Shown here piece by piece: positions 8,008 through 14,873 of a DNA stretch of 20,462 bases; the stretch's first letter is position 1; each line of letters opens with the position of its first letter. The notes under the pieces were generated by a model that saw nothing but the letters and a program-made list of their open reading frames with translations, did no database searches and was not told where the DNA came from. The DNA is from Candidatus Sumerlaeota bacterium (GTDB lineage: Bacteria; Sumerlaeota; Sumerlaeia; SLMS01). The stretch covers positions 1 through 20,462 of the forward strand of contig JADZDZ010000215.1 of the NCBI GenBank assembly GCA_020850785.1, given 5' to 3'. Made by a program: the position numbers and the translations under genes.

Positions 8008-8207
8008 TTCGCCTCGCACTGGTCGATGATCTGGCCGGCGATCTCGACGGCTTCTTCGATGGACTGCTCGCGGGAGAAAATGATGGTGTCCTCGCGGTTG
8101 TCGGGATCACCAACGGTCTTTGCCTTCTCCAATTCGCGCTGGAAGCGCGTGGAAAAAATAATCGCGGCGCAAATTGCCTTCACGGATTCGCGGTCATTCA
8201 ATGCCAT
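7989..8207 (-). CDS. Small hypothetical protein, 72 residues
   Basis: Not recognised. It is a 72-residue charged, probably helical cytoplasmic protein with no signal peptide or membrane segment. It contains an acidic stretch (EQSIEEAVEIAGQII) and two cysteines (C13 and C64). The main support is translational: ATG 8207 is preceded by GGGGAAGAG (plus-strand 8213-8221) at about 7 nt. It runs tail to tail with the second glycosyltransferase, overlapping it by 19 bp, and diverges from guaA. No partner gene suggests a toxin-antitoxin pair. Confidence 0.6.
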   Translation of the reverse strand: MALNDRESVKAICAAIIFSTRFQRELEKAKTVGDPDNREDTIIFSREQSIEEAVEIAGQIIDQCEANQGIRQ

Positions 8208-8310
8208 GGTAACTCTTCCCCTGCACGATGGTTGATGCCGGGCGATTTTCCACCGTGCCGGCGGGAAATGAGCAATCGGAAATCCTCATCCCCGGTGGGC
8301 AAACGGGCGG

Positions 8311-8324
8311 CGGCGCCGGCGCCG
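8311..8324. repeat. 14-bp perfect GC palindrome upstream of guaA
   Basis: CGGCGCCGGCGCCG is self-complementary over all 14 bases. It lies in the 223-bp divergent region between the small minus-strand gene and guaA, where CCACCG (8250-8255) and CGGTGG (8293-8298) form another inverted pair. It may be an mRNA hairpin or protein site in the guaA leader region, or a by-product of high GC. No T-tract follows, and no known purine riboswitch core was recognised. Confidence 0.3.
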
Positions 8325-8361
8325 GGTTGCATCGGGCCGGATGGTGTCCCGCAAGATTCCC

Positions 8362-8389
8362 TTGGCTCCCGGTTGCGCAGGCTTATGTT
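8362..8389 (+). promoter_or_regulatory. Possible sigma70-type promoter of guaA
   Basis: TTGGCT (8362-8367, 4/6 to TTGACA) and TATGTT (8384-8389, 4/6 to TATAAT) are separated by 16 bp and lie 41 bp before the guaA ATG. Predicted from sequence resemblance only. Confidence 0.35.
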
Positions 8390-8430
8390 CTGCGCCCTGC
8401 GACGGCGCAAAAGTGAAAGGGTTCGCAGCG

Positions 8431-9951
8431 ATGATCATCATTCTTGATTTCGGATCGCAGTACACACAGCTCATCGCGCGCAAGGTGCGGTCGCTGCACG
8501 TCTTCACGGAAATTTTTCCTCCCACCATTTCCCAGGCGAAGGTCGCTTCGCTGCGCCCCTCCGGCATCATCCTCAGCGGGGGGCCGGCCTCCGTTTATGA
8601 AAAGGGCGCGCCCCAGCTTCCCGACTGGGTGCTGCAGATGGGTGTTCCCGTTCTGGGAATCTGCTACGGAATGCAGCTTCTTTCGCGCAGCGGCGGCGGC
8701 ACCGTGGCCCGCAGCGACGAGCGGGAGTACGGCCTTGCGGAGCTTCACATTCGCGGGAAGTCGCCGTTGGTGGAAGGGGTCTCCGCAAAGAGCCACGTCT
8801 GGATGAGCCATGGCGACAAGGTGGAAAAGTTGCCGGCGGACTATCGCATGATCGCTGATTCGGCGAACTGCCCTTTCGCGGCGATGGCCCACAGGAACAA
8901 GCCGATCTTCGGAATCCAGTTCCACCCGGAAGTGTATCATTCGCAGGAAGGGATGACGTGGCTGAGGAATTTCATTTTCACGATCTGCCGGGCGCCGGCG
9001 GACTGGCACATGAAAGACTTCGTAAGCCACACCATCGACGCGCTGCGGCAGGAGGTTGGTGATCGCCGCGTCGTGTGTGCGGTGAGCGGTGGCGTGGATT
9101 CCAGCGTGATGGCAGTGCTGCTGGCCCACGCGATTGGCGACCAGTTGAGGCCGGTGTTTGTGGACAATGGGCTGCTGCGGCTGAATGAAGTCGCGCAGGT
9201 GAAGGGGATGCTGGAACGCCTTGGCGTGAAGCTGAAGATCGTGAAGGCGGAGAAGGAAGTGCTTCATGCATTGCGCGGCGTGACGGACCCGGAGGAGAAG
9301 CGCCGCATCATCGGCAGGAAGTTCATCGAAGTCTTCAATCCGATGATCGGAAAAGAGGACCTCCTTGCGCAGGGAACGCTCTACCCCGACGTGATCGAGT
9401 CGGTCTCAACGCGCGGACCAAGCGTCACCATCAAGACGCACCACAACCGCGTGAAGGAAGTGCTGGCGCTGATGGAACTGGGCCGCGTGGTGGAACCGCT
9501 GGCGGAACTTTTCAAGGATGAGGTGCGGGAGGTCGGCACGCTTCTGGAAATTCCTGCGGACATTCTTGGGCGGCACCCATTCCCCGGACCGGGGCTGGCG
9601 GTTCGCTGCCTTGGCGAAGTGACGAAGGCGCGGCTTGATCTGCTTCGTCAGGCGGATGCGATCCTGATCGAGGAGCTCAAGTCCACGGGTGAGTACGACA
9701 AAATCTGGCAGGCCTTCGTGGTGCTGCTGCCCGTGAAGTCCGTCGGCGTGATGGGCGACAATCGATCCTACGACAGCGGTGCCGCGGTGCGCTGCGTGAC
9801 GAGCTCGGATGGCATGACGGCGAACTGGTATCCCATGCCGCCGGAGATACTGGGGCGCATCTCCAACCGCATCATCAACGAAGTGCGGGGGATCAACCGG
9901 GTGTGCTACGACGTGAGCAGCAAGCCGCCCGCAACGATCGAGTGGGAATAA
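8431..9951 (+). CDS. guaA: GMP synthase (glutamine-hydrolysing)
   Basis: Cytoplasmic enzyme making GMP from XMP, ATP and glutamine, the last step of guanine nucleotide synthesis. It has 506 residues, close to the usual 510-525. The N-terminal class I glutamine amidotransferase domain has the oxyanion loop LSGGPASVY, nucleophile C78 in GICYGMQLL, and H165/E167 in QFHPEVYHS. The ATP-pyrophosphatase domain has the PP-loop SGGVDSS (219-225) and FVDNGLLR. The C-terminal dimerisation domain has PFPGPGLAVRCLGEVT and the family-typical end KPPATIEWE. ATG 8431 begins MIIILDFGSQYTQLIARKV as expected, with AAAGG about 10 nt upstream; GTG 8413 and 8341 are in frame but add non-family residues. It stands alone without guaB. 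Two T-tracts follow the stop. Confidence 0.97.
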   Translation: MIIILDFGSQYTQLIARKVRSLHVFTEIFPPTISQAKVASLRPSGIILSGGPASVYEKGAPQLPDWVLQMGVPVLGICYGMQLLSRSGGGTVARSDEREYGLAELHIRGKSPLVEGVSAKSHVWMSHGDKVEKLPADYRMIADSANCPFAAMAHRNKPIFGIQFHPEVYHSQEGMTWLRNFIFTICRAPADWHMKDFVSHTIDALRQEVGDRRVVCAVSGGVDSSVMAVLLAHAIGDQLRPVFVDNGLLRLNEVAQVKGMLERLGVKLKIVKAEKEVLHALRGVTDPEEKRRIIGRKFIEVFNPMIGKEDLLAQGTLYPDVIESVSTRGPSVTIKTHHNRVKEVLALMELGRVVEPLAELFKDEVREVGTLLEIPADILGRHPFPGPGLAVRCLGEVTKARLDLLRQADAILIEELKSTGEYDKIWQAFVVLLPVKSVGVMGDNRSYDSGAAVRCVTSSDGMTANWYPMPPEILGRISNRIINEVRGINRVCYDVSSKPPATIEWE

Positions 9952-10017
9952 TTCGGGATACTTTAACCCAAAAAGTGTGAACATTTCGGTGCAGTCGGGA
10001 CTTTTTTTGCCATTCAA

Positions 10018-10039
10018 CTAACTCGCGTTAGATTTTTTT
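10018..10039 (+). terminator. Weak intrinsic terminator after guaA
   Basis: CTAAC (10018-10022), loop TCGC, GTTAG (10027-10031), then A and seven T (10033-10039). The stem is short, but tetraloop and T-tract are well placed, 66 bp after the guaA stop. Just upstream, AAAAAGT (9970-9976) can pair with ACTTTTT (from 10000), and that T-run (10002-10008) could also end transcription. Confidence 0.4.
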
Positions 10040-10062
10040 GCGGATTATTCTGCTGTGCAAAT

Positions 10063-10134
10063 GATTGCGCAATCCCGCATTCTTCAATGCTCTGCAATGG
10101 ATTGCACACTTTGGAGCGATTTTGAACCGTTTCA
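10063..10134. promoter_or_regulatory. Three dyads about 30 bp apart upstream of the solo LacI-type gene (likely operators)
   Basis: The leader holds GATTGCGCAATC (10063-10074, perfect, centred on CpG), TGCAATGGATTGCA (10093-10106, perfect with a 2-bp centre) and TGAACCGTTTCA (10123-10134, 5 of 6 pairs, centred on CpG). Centres lie at 10068.5, 10099.5 and 10128.5, that is 31 and 29 bp apart, close to three helical turns. A longer pair, TGTGCAA (10054-10060) and TTGCACA (10102-10108), spans two of them. LacI-family operators are dyads with a central CpG. The last site ends about 50 bp before the start codon. No convincing -35/-10 pair was found. Confidence 0.5.
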
Positions 10135-10184
10135 GGCACGATTATTCCTAAGAAGTCTTCCCATCCTCATAAGGAGACTTTGTC

Positions 10185-10442
10185 ATGCCGAAGCTTAGAA
10201 ACGATGGTGGCCTTACAATTCGTGACGTCGCCCGCATCACCGGATACAGCCGCAGCACGGTTTCGCTGGCCATCAATGACAGCCCGAAGATCAACGAGGA
10301 AACGAAGAAGTTGATCATGGATACGATCGGTCGCGTTGGTTATGTGCCGAATCCTGCCGCCCGTGCGCTTGGCGTTCGCTCACGCCAGGTTGTGGCGATG
10401 CGCCGCGAGGCGGAGCGGGAAGCCCCGCAGCAGCAGACCTAA
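10185..10442 (+). CDS. Solo LacI-type DNA-binding headpiece with hinge helix (85 residues)
   Basis: A DNA-binding protein that is only the N-terminal part of a LacI-family repressor; full members have about 330-350 residues. The helix-turn-helix is TIRDVARITGYSRSTVSLAI (11-30), the third helix INEETKKLIMDTIGRVGYVP (36-55), and the hinge helix NPAARALGV (56-64) keeps the leucine (L62) that in LacI/PurR wedges into the operator's central CpG. It ends in a charged, Gln-rich tail with no sugar-binding core. A strong AAGGAG (10171-10176) 8 nt before ATG 10185 argues for an expressed gene. The 126 bp downstream encode no repressor core in any frame I read, so a simple frameshift is unlikely. The dyad-rich leader suggests autoregulation. 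Confidence 0.88.
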   Translation: MPKLRNDGGLTIRDVARITGYSRSTVSLAINDSPKINEETKKLIMDTIGRVGYVPNPAARALGVRSRQVVAMRREAEREAPQQQT

Positions 10443-10477
10443 GTCAGTTTAGGAAATTTCGTAGCCATCGACAGATT

Positions 10478-10498
10478 GCGCGGGCGAGACGTCCGCGC
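10478..10498. other. Strong GC hairpin between convergent genes
   Basis: GCGCGGGCG (10478-10486) and CGTCCGCGC (10490-10498) form a 9-bp stem (one G-U) with a 3-nt AGA loop, 35 bp after the solo LacI-type gene and 70 bp beyond the ruvC stop. No T-tract on either strand, so it is not a standard intrinsic terminator. It could mark mRNA 3' ends for both genes. Confidence 0.35.
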
Positions 10499-10568
10499 CG
10501 CCAAAAAGCGTGCAGAAATCTCAAAATGGCCACGTTGCTTCTTGAAATGCCGTAGCTACAGGACTACC

Positions 10569-11186
10569 TCAGGGGTTTCGGCGTCGCCGACGGCGGCTGC
10601 CACGCGCAGCGGCCAGCGCAAGAATGGCCTTCCGGGCTTCCACGCCCGCGTCCCCGGTGCGGGATTCCTTCTCCGCATGGCCACGGTCGGTGGCGGTGCC
10701 GCCGGGAATGACAAGCCGCGTGCGGTAGGCGTGACAGAGCGCCGCCGCCAGAGCGTCCGCCTCGTGGTCGGAGCGCGGCGCGGTGCGCAGGGCTAATAAC
10801 GTTGTCACCATTTGCTTTACCTGATCCTTCGTCGCGTGCCCTTTGCCGACGACGGATTTCTTTATTTCCAGCGGTGTGTATTCGCTCAAGGCGACGCGTG
10901 ACTGCGAGGCGGCCAGAATGGCGGCCCCGCGGCCGTGGGCCATCATGACGGAACTGCGGACGTTCTTTGCAAAGAAAATTGATTCGATGGAGATGGCGGT
11001 TGGCTCGTGGTCCGCAATGGTCCGGGAGACCAGATCGAAGATTTTCTGGAGGCGCTCCGGCATGGGATGGCGCTCGTGGGTCGTGACGTAGGCGGAAAAA
11101 AGCGCACGAAATCCCCCTTTTCCGTCACCGGCAATGACGCCAACTCCCGTGCTCGCCAACCCTGGGTCTATCCCCATGATGATCAT
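10569..11186 (-). CDS. ruvC: Crossover junction endodeoxyribonuclease RuvC
   Basis: Holliday-junction resolvase, acting with RuvAB in the cytoplasm. The 205-residue product shows GIDPGLASTG with D7, ISIESIFFAKN with E68, and SDHEADALAAALCHA with H141 and D144. The D/E/H/D set matches the Thermus-type active site; E. coli has Asp in place of His. YTPLEIKKSVVGKGHATKDQV is the conserved DNA-binding stretch. It is longer than E. coli RuvC (173): residues from about 160 form an extra charged tail ending in six consecutive arginines (198-203 region). ATG 11186 gives MIIMGIDPG; ATG 11177 three codons later is equally possible, and upstream codons do not resemble the family. ruvA and ruvB are not adjacent. 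Confidence 0.93.
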   Translation of the reverse strand: MIIMGIDPGLASTGVGVIAGDGKGGFRALFSAYVTTHERHPMPERLQKIFDLVSRTIADHEPTAISIESIFFAKNVRSSVMMAHGRGAAILAASQSRVALSEYTPLEIKKSVVGKGHATKDQVKQMVTTLLALRTAPRSDHEADALAAALCHAYRTRLVIPGGTATDRGHAEKESRTGDAGVEARKAILALAAARGSRRRRRRNP

Positions 11187-11197
11187 GCGCGGAAATC

Positions 11198-11234
11198 CAT
11201 GCAAATTCGGAAATTGGACAGTGAGGTTTGCATG
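11198..11234. repeat. 8-bp inverted repeat upstream of ruvC
   Basis: CATGCAAA (11198-11205) and TTTGCATG (11227-11234) are perfect inverted copies about 21 bp apart, placed just upstream of the ruvC start in the 215-bp divergent region. They may bind a regulator or form a leader stem. No other gene is visible in this region. Confidence 0.3.
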
Positions 11235-11276
11235 CCCTCGGAATGACGGGAGGGGGCCTCGTTTTGTTTGCACGAA

Positions 11277-11286
11277 TTTGCGCAAA
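11277..11286. promoter_or_regulatory. TTTGCGCAAA palindrome in the ruvC / exported-operon divergent region
   Basis: A perfect 10-bp palindrome centred on CpG, sharing the 8-bp core TTGCGCAA with the dyad at 10063-10074 ahead of the solo LacI-type gene. It could be a second operator of that protein. GGTCC-AA-GGACC (11296-11307) and TTGGCCAA (11371-11378) are further palindromes nearby. Confidence 0.35.
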
Positions 11287-11401
11287 GAGGCGGACGGTCC
11301 AAGGACCATGAATTCTGTGGCCGGTTCTTTTTCACCGATTCACCCTATCCCTTGCTAACATCCCAACGGATTGGCCAAATCCTTTGCGCCGATTTCCAAT
11401 C

Positions 11402-12496
11402 ATGTCAACTCGCCCGCTGGTTTTCCTTCGTATTCTTTTGCTCTGTGGCGTTCTTGCATGGGGGGCATGGGGGCAGGCGGGGGAGTTCGGGCCGGACCCG
11501 CTGCCCATCGACCGGATTGATTCCGCAGGGACAGACCCGAAGGACAGCCTGCTGGGTGCCGTGCAGGCGGCCCAAGGGGAGGAGGCGCTGGTGGCGCTGG
11601 GCCGGAGCATCGCCGCAGATGCGCAGACGTCGGCCACGGCTTCCCGCGAGCACGCCCTTCTGAATATCGCGATTCGGCTGCGGGCGGAGGGTGGTGAAGC
11701 GTCGTTGCCGCTGCTGGATGCGCTGGCGGCGCGCAGGCCGGTGATCATGACTCATGATGTGATTTGCCGCGAGGTTGTTCCGCTTCCTCTCTATCCCTAC
11801 CATGAGGCGGCGCGGGCGGGCGCCTACCAGATTCGCTTTCGCGGGGAGCGCGCGGCCATCGCGGATCGTTTGAAGCGCGGGGATTTCACCTGGATCGAGG
11901 CGGCGGCGGACGGTGAGTTGAGCGAACCGGCGTTCGCGGCGCGGCTGGCGGAATTGAAATCGGTTCCCGCAGTGAAGATGGAATCGGCTCGGAGGAGTAT
12001 TTCTCCCTCCCGTGAAGGGGGGAATGCGCGCGCGCGGCAGCGCCTGCTGGCGGAAATCTGCATCGCGACAAAGACTCCGCCATCAGAAAGCGAACTGCGG
12101 GCGCTGGAGGATGACGTTGCGTTCGATTTGGTGCGGCGGGCGGGGGAGTTCGGCGACGGGAAGGATGCGATGTTGAAGGTGGCGCGGTCGGACGGGCGCT
12201 TTGCATCGCTGGTGGAGTTGGAAACTTCCGTGGCGGGTGTTTCGCTGCGTGACCAGTTGGTGGCCGGTGGAGCCTCCGCCGCGCAGCGCATTGCGCGCGA
12301 CACAGCGCCGGGGACGACGCGTGAGTTATCCGCCATCGCCCATGATGCGAAGGAGGATGCGGCGCTGCGCCGCGATGCCATCATGGCGTTGATCCTTCAG
12401 GGGACTTCCTCGTCGAAGGATGCGTTGAAGGATTTGGCCGGTGACGAAACTCTTCCCGCCACGCTGCGGGAAAAATTGGCGGCCCGCATCCCATGA
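11402..12496 (+). CDS. Exported hypothetical protein, possibly HEAT-like at its C-terminus
   Basis: Not recognised. It is a 364-residue protein with a clear Sec signal: basic STRPLVFLR, then a hydrophobic core LLLCGVLAWGAW, with likely cleavage after the GQA at about residue 26. The mature part is Ala/Glu/Arg-rich and helical. The last 80 residues (RELSAIAHDAKEDAALRRDA and on) resemble HEAT-type helical pairs, and GKDAMLKVARSDGRFASLVE may be another. ATG 11402 puts the signal peptide at the very N-terminus; TTG 11384 is in frame but adds six residues. No strong ribosome binding site is seen at either start. The stop overlaps the next gene's start (ATGA), so the two are probably translated together. 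It may be a partner or scaffold for the exported peptidase; that is inference. Confidence 0.75.
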   Translation: MSTRPLVFLRILLLCGVLAWGAWGQAGEFGPDPLPIDRIDSAGTDPKDSLLGAVQAAQGEEALVALGRSIAADAQTSATASREHALLNIAIRLRAEGGEASLPLLDALAARRPVIMTHDVICREVVPLPLYPYHEAARAGAYQIRFRGERAAIADRLKRGDFTWIEAAADGELSEPAFAARLAELKSVPAVKMESARRSISPSREGGNARARQRLLAEICIATKTPPSESELRALEDDVAFDLVRRAGEFGDGKDAMLKVARSDGRFASLVELETSVAGVSLRDQLVAGGASAAQRIARDTAPGTTRELSAIAHDAKEDAALRRDAIMALILQGTSSSKDALKDLAGDETLPATLREKLAARIP

Positions 12497-14175
12497 GGCG
12501 CGCTGTCTGTCTTTCAATCCTGTGCTGTGTTGCGGGCCTCGCGGGTGCGCAGTCCGTGACGACGATCACGGCGGCGGGGCTTGGTTATCCGGTGCCGCTG
12601 CCGGTGGAGTCGCAGTCCCCCGTGGCGGGCTTCCGCAGCGCGGCATCGTTGCGCGCGCGGTTTCTGGCGCTGGAGCTTGCGAGCGACTACATCACGGAAT
12701 CGCAAACCGGCACGACATTGAATGGGCGCGCCATCCACAGCTACAAGTTCGAGCGCGGCGGCCCGGAGACGTTTGAAGGGAGTCCGAAGGCTGCGGCGAT
12801 GGTGCAGGGGACGATTCACGCGCGCGAATGGATCAGCCCGGAGGTGGTGGCGCGGCTCTACGAGTGGCTGGCGTTGGAGGGGGACAGCGATCCCATCGCC
12901 ACCCACGTCCTTGACGCGACAACGATCGTGATTCATCCGATTGGAAATCCCGATGCTTACCTGCTGACGCAGGCGTATCCGACTCAATCGGTGAACGGTG
13001 GATCGTCCGGCAGCAGTGGCGTGGAGGGGCGCATGCGAAGGAAGAACCTGCGCAGCGCGGACGAAACGCTGGCCACAACGGCTGATCACCAGCAGGGGGT
13101 GGACCTGAATCGCAATCATAGCTTCGGATTTGTGAACAGCAGTTCGTCGCCGACGTCGATCATCTACCACGGCACGGCGCCGGGAAGTGAGCCGGAGAGT
13201 TCGGCTCTTTACGCGGCGGCGGGTTTGCTTCCGGCATCGCGTCTGCGTTTTTACTGCGACGTTCACAGCTACTCCCAGTTGTACTACCTGATTTTCGACG
13301 AAAGCGCGGGCCGGAACGCGGCGCTGGTTGATGCGTACGCGCTCATGCGCGGCGCGACGCTCTCCACGAGCGGAGTCGCCTACGGCCGCATTGACGTGGA
13401 TTTGGCGACGGAGGCGGCGGGAGCGACCGATGAATATTTCGCGGGAACGTACGGCTGCATGAGCTATACGATGGAGGTGCGCACTACGACGGGGACCAAC
13501 GGATTCATCCTTCCCGATGCGCAGGTGGATGCGGCGCGCGAGGAGTTGCTGCAGGCCTTTCGCGCGGGGCTCTACTACTCGGCGGGGCCGGCGGCGGTGC
13601 TGGCGGTGCGCATCCATGACACAACGGAGGGCCGCAGCGAGGCCTCCCCCCTGATTTACGAGCAGCGACGCGCCTACGATGAGGGACTGCGCGTCGTCAC
13701 GACGCCCGTTAGCCAACCGCTGACGCGCGACCGTGTCTATACACTGGTGATTCAGTTCAACAAGCCGATGCGGGTGAAGGATGAAGGGGACGGTTCGGCG
13801 CGATTCCTTCCGGGCGCGACGGGGGCGACGAATGGGTCCGTGTCGCTGGCAGGGCTTCCCGCAGCGATCGCGGCGGCCTGGCAGTTTGATTCCGCCGGAG
13901 GGAATTTTGGCTACGCGCATTTCCCCGGCGATACGATCACGATGGATTTTGACTTGTCGGGATCAAACGCCACAGAGGGGGCCCATGGGCTTAGCATCGT
14001 GATGGATGACGCGGTTTCGCAACCCATCGACAGCGACCCGCGCACGGTGGCGGATTGGGCTCAAACGGGGTGGGTGAATTGGGAAAGCCGCACGACCGCC
14101 GCCGCAGACGCGCTGGCCGCAGTGCAGTTCCTCCCGCCGGAACAGCCAACGCTGCAACGGTGGATGCTCTACTGA
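12493..14175 (+). CDS. Exported M14-family zinc carboxypeptidase
   Basis: Secreted or periplasmic metallocarboxypeptidase, 560 residues, trimming C-terminal residues from peptides. A signal peptide MRRAVCLSILCCVAGLAGAQ is followed by a propeptide-like region and the M14 catalytic domain (about 55-365). All key residues are visible: zinc ligands H109 and E112 in IHAREWISPE, R183 in GRMRRKN (bovine Arg127), N206/R207 in DLNRNHSFGF, third zinc ligand H258 in CDVHSYSQL, and catalytic E328 in SYTMEVR. Residues from about 375 form an extra beta-rich domain with VYTLVIQFNKPM, resembling bacterial Ig-like (SbsA-type) modules. Start ATG 12493 overlaps the upstream stop by 4 nt. The end overlaps the methyltransferase start by 1 nt (TGATG). 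Carboxypeptidase A-like versus B-like preference cannot be told. Confidence 0.92.
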   Translation: MRRAVCLSILCCVAGLAGAQSVTTITAAGLGYPVPLPVESQSPVAGFRSAASLRARFLALELASDYITESQTGTTLNGRAIHSYKFERGGPETFEGSPKAAAMVQGTIHAREWISPEVVARLYEWLALEGDSDPIATHVLDATTIVIHPIGNPDAYLLTQAYPTQSVNGGSSGSSGVEGRMRRKNLRSADETLATTADHQQGVDLNRNHSFGFVNSSSSPTSIIYHGTAPGSEPESSALYAAAGLLPASRLRFYCDVHSYSQLYYLIFDESAGRNAALVDAYALMRGATLSTSGVAYGRIDVDLATEAAGATDEYFAGTYGCMSYTMEVRTTTGTNGFILPDAQVDAAREELLQAFRAGLYYSAGPAAVLAVRIHDTTEGRSEASPLIYEQRRAYDEGLRVVTTPVSQPLTRDRVYTLVIQFNKPMRVKDEGDGSARFLPGATGATNGSVSLAGLPAAIAAAWQFDSAGGNFGYAHFPGDTITMDFDLSGSNATEGAHGLSIVMDDAVSQPIDSDPRTVADWAQTGWVNWESRTTAAADALAAVQFLPPEQPTLQRWMLY

Positions 14176-14873
14176 TGCGCCACAGCACGGCGCTGGAATT
14201 GATGGATCAGCCGGAGCTGGTGTCGCGTAAGGAAATGGTGGGCGCGCTGGCGGGGTTGCGGCGCGTGAATCGTTTGCTGGGGGGACGGCGCGTGCTGCTC
14301 GATGCGCTTGCGCCGTTCTTCGCGAAGGCGGGCGCGCGCACGGCGGAAAATCCGATTCGCATTTGCGACATTGGCACGGGCGCGGGCGACCTTCCCATCG
14401 TCGTGGCGCAACATGCGCGGAATCATTTCATTCCCATCAGGATCACAGCGGTGGAGTTGAACGGGGATTTGTGCGCGGCGGCCCGCGGGTCCTGCGCTGG
14501 GTTTCCGGAAATCGAGGTGCTTTGCGAGGACGCGCGCGAAAGACTTCGTGACAAGTTTGATGTCGTGACCGCATCCCTTTTTCTGCACCACTTCCAACCG
14601 CACGAGGTTATCGAATGGATTCGGTTGATGGATGCGGCTGCGGGGATTGGCTGGGTGGTGAATGATCTGGAGCGGCATCCGCTTGCCTATGCAGGGATCA
14701 AGATTGTGGGGCCGCTGCTGTGCAGGAATCGTGTTTTTCTCCATGACGCACCGCTTAGCGTAAGGCGAAGCTACACGTGCGCGGAATGGCTGCGGTGCGC
14801 GGAGGGCGCAGGGGTTGGCACCGCGCGCATCAGGAGGTGTTGGCCGTGGCGCGTGGCGTTGACGCGGGGGTAG
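14175..14873 (+). CDS. Class I SAM-dependent methyltransferase
   Basis: Cytoplasmic Rossmann-fold methyltransferase of 232 residues. Motif I is RICDIGTGAGDLP (62-74), the acidic end of strand 2 is AVELN (92-96), and VVTASLFLHHF (130-140) is the later strand. The C-terminal part VNDLERHPLAYAGIKIVGPL, then HDAPLSVRRSYTCAEWLR and RRCWPWRVAL, resembles methyltransferases often found near type III polyketide synthase and FAD-reductase genes; those partners are absent here, so the substrate is unknown. ATG 14175 sits in TGATG with the carboxypeptidase stop, implying coupled translation. Why a cytosolic methyltransferase ends an operon of exported proteins is unclear. Its tail overlaps the next gene on the other strand by 44 bp. 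Confidence 0.85.
   Translation: MRHSTALELMDQPELVSRKEMVGALAGLRRVNRLLGGRRVLLDALAPFFAKAGARTAENPIRICDIGTGAGDLPIVVAQHARNHFIPIRITAVELNGDLCAAARGSCAGFPEIEVLCEDARERLRDKFDVVTASLFLHHFQPHEVIEWIRLMDAAAGIGWVVNDLERHPLAYAGIKIVGPLLCRNRVFLHDAPLSVRRSYTCAEWLRCAEGAGVGTARIRRCWPWRVALTRG

Noticed and set aside
8208..8430. Purine or other riboswitch upstream of guaA
   Set aside because: GC-rich inverted repeats are present, but no known aptamer core sequence was recognised.
10443..10568. Frameshifted remainder of a LacI repressor core after the solo headpiece
   Set aside because: The continuing frame reads as Arg/Lys-rich shadow sequence with no periplasmic-binding-protein-like motif before ruvC begins on the other strand.
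12514..13920. A 468-codon open frame antisense to the M14 carboxypeptidase
   Set aside because: Arg/His-rich shadow composition with no domain, lying exactly opposite a gene with a full catalytic residue set.
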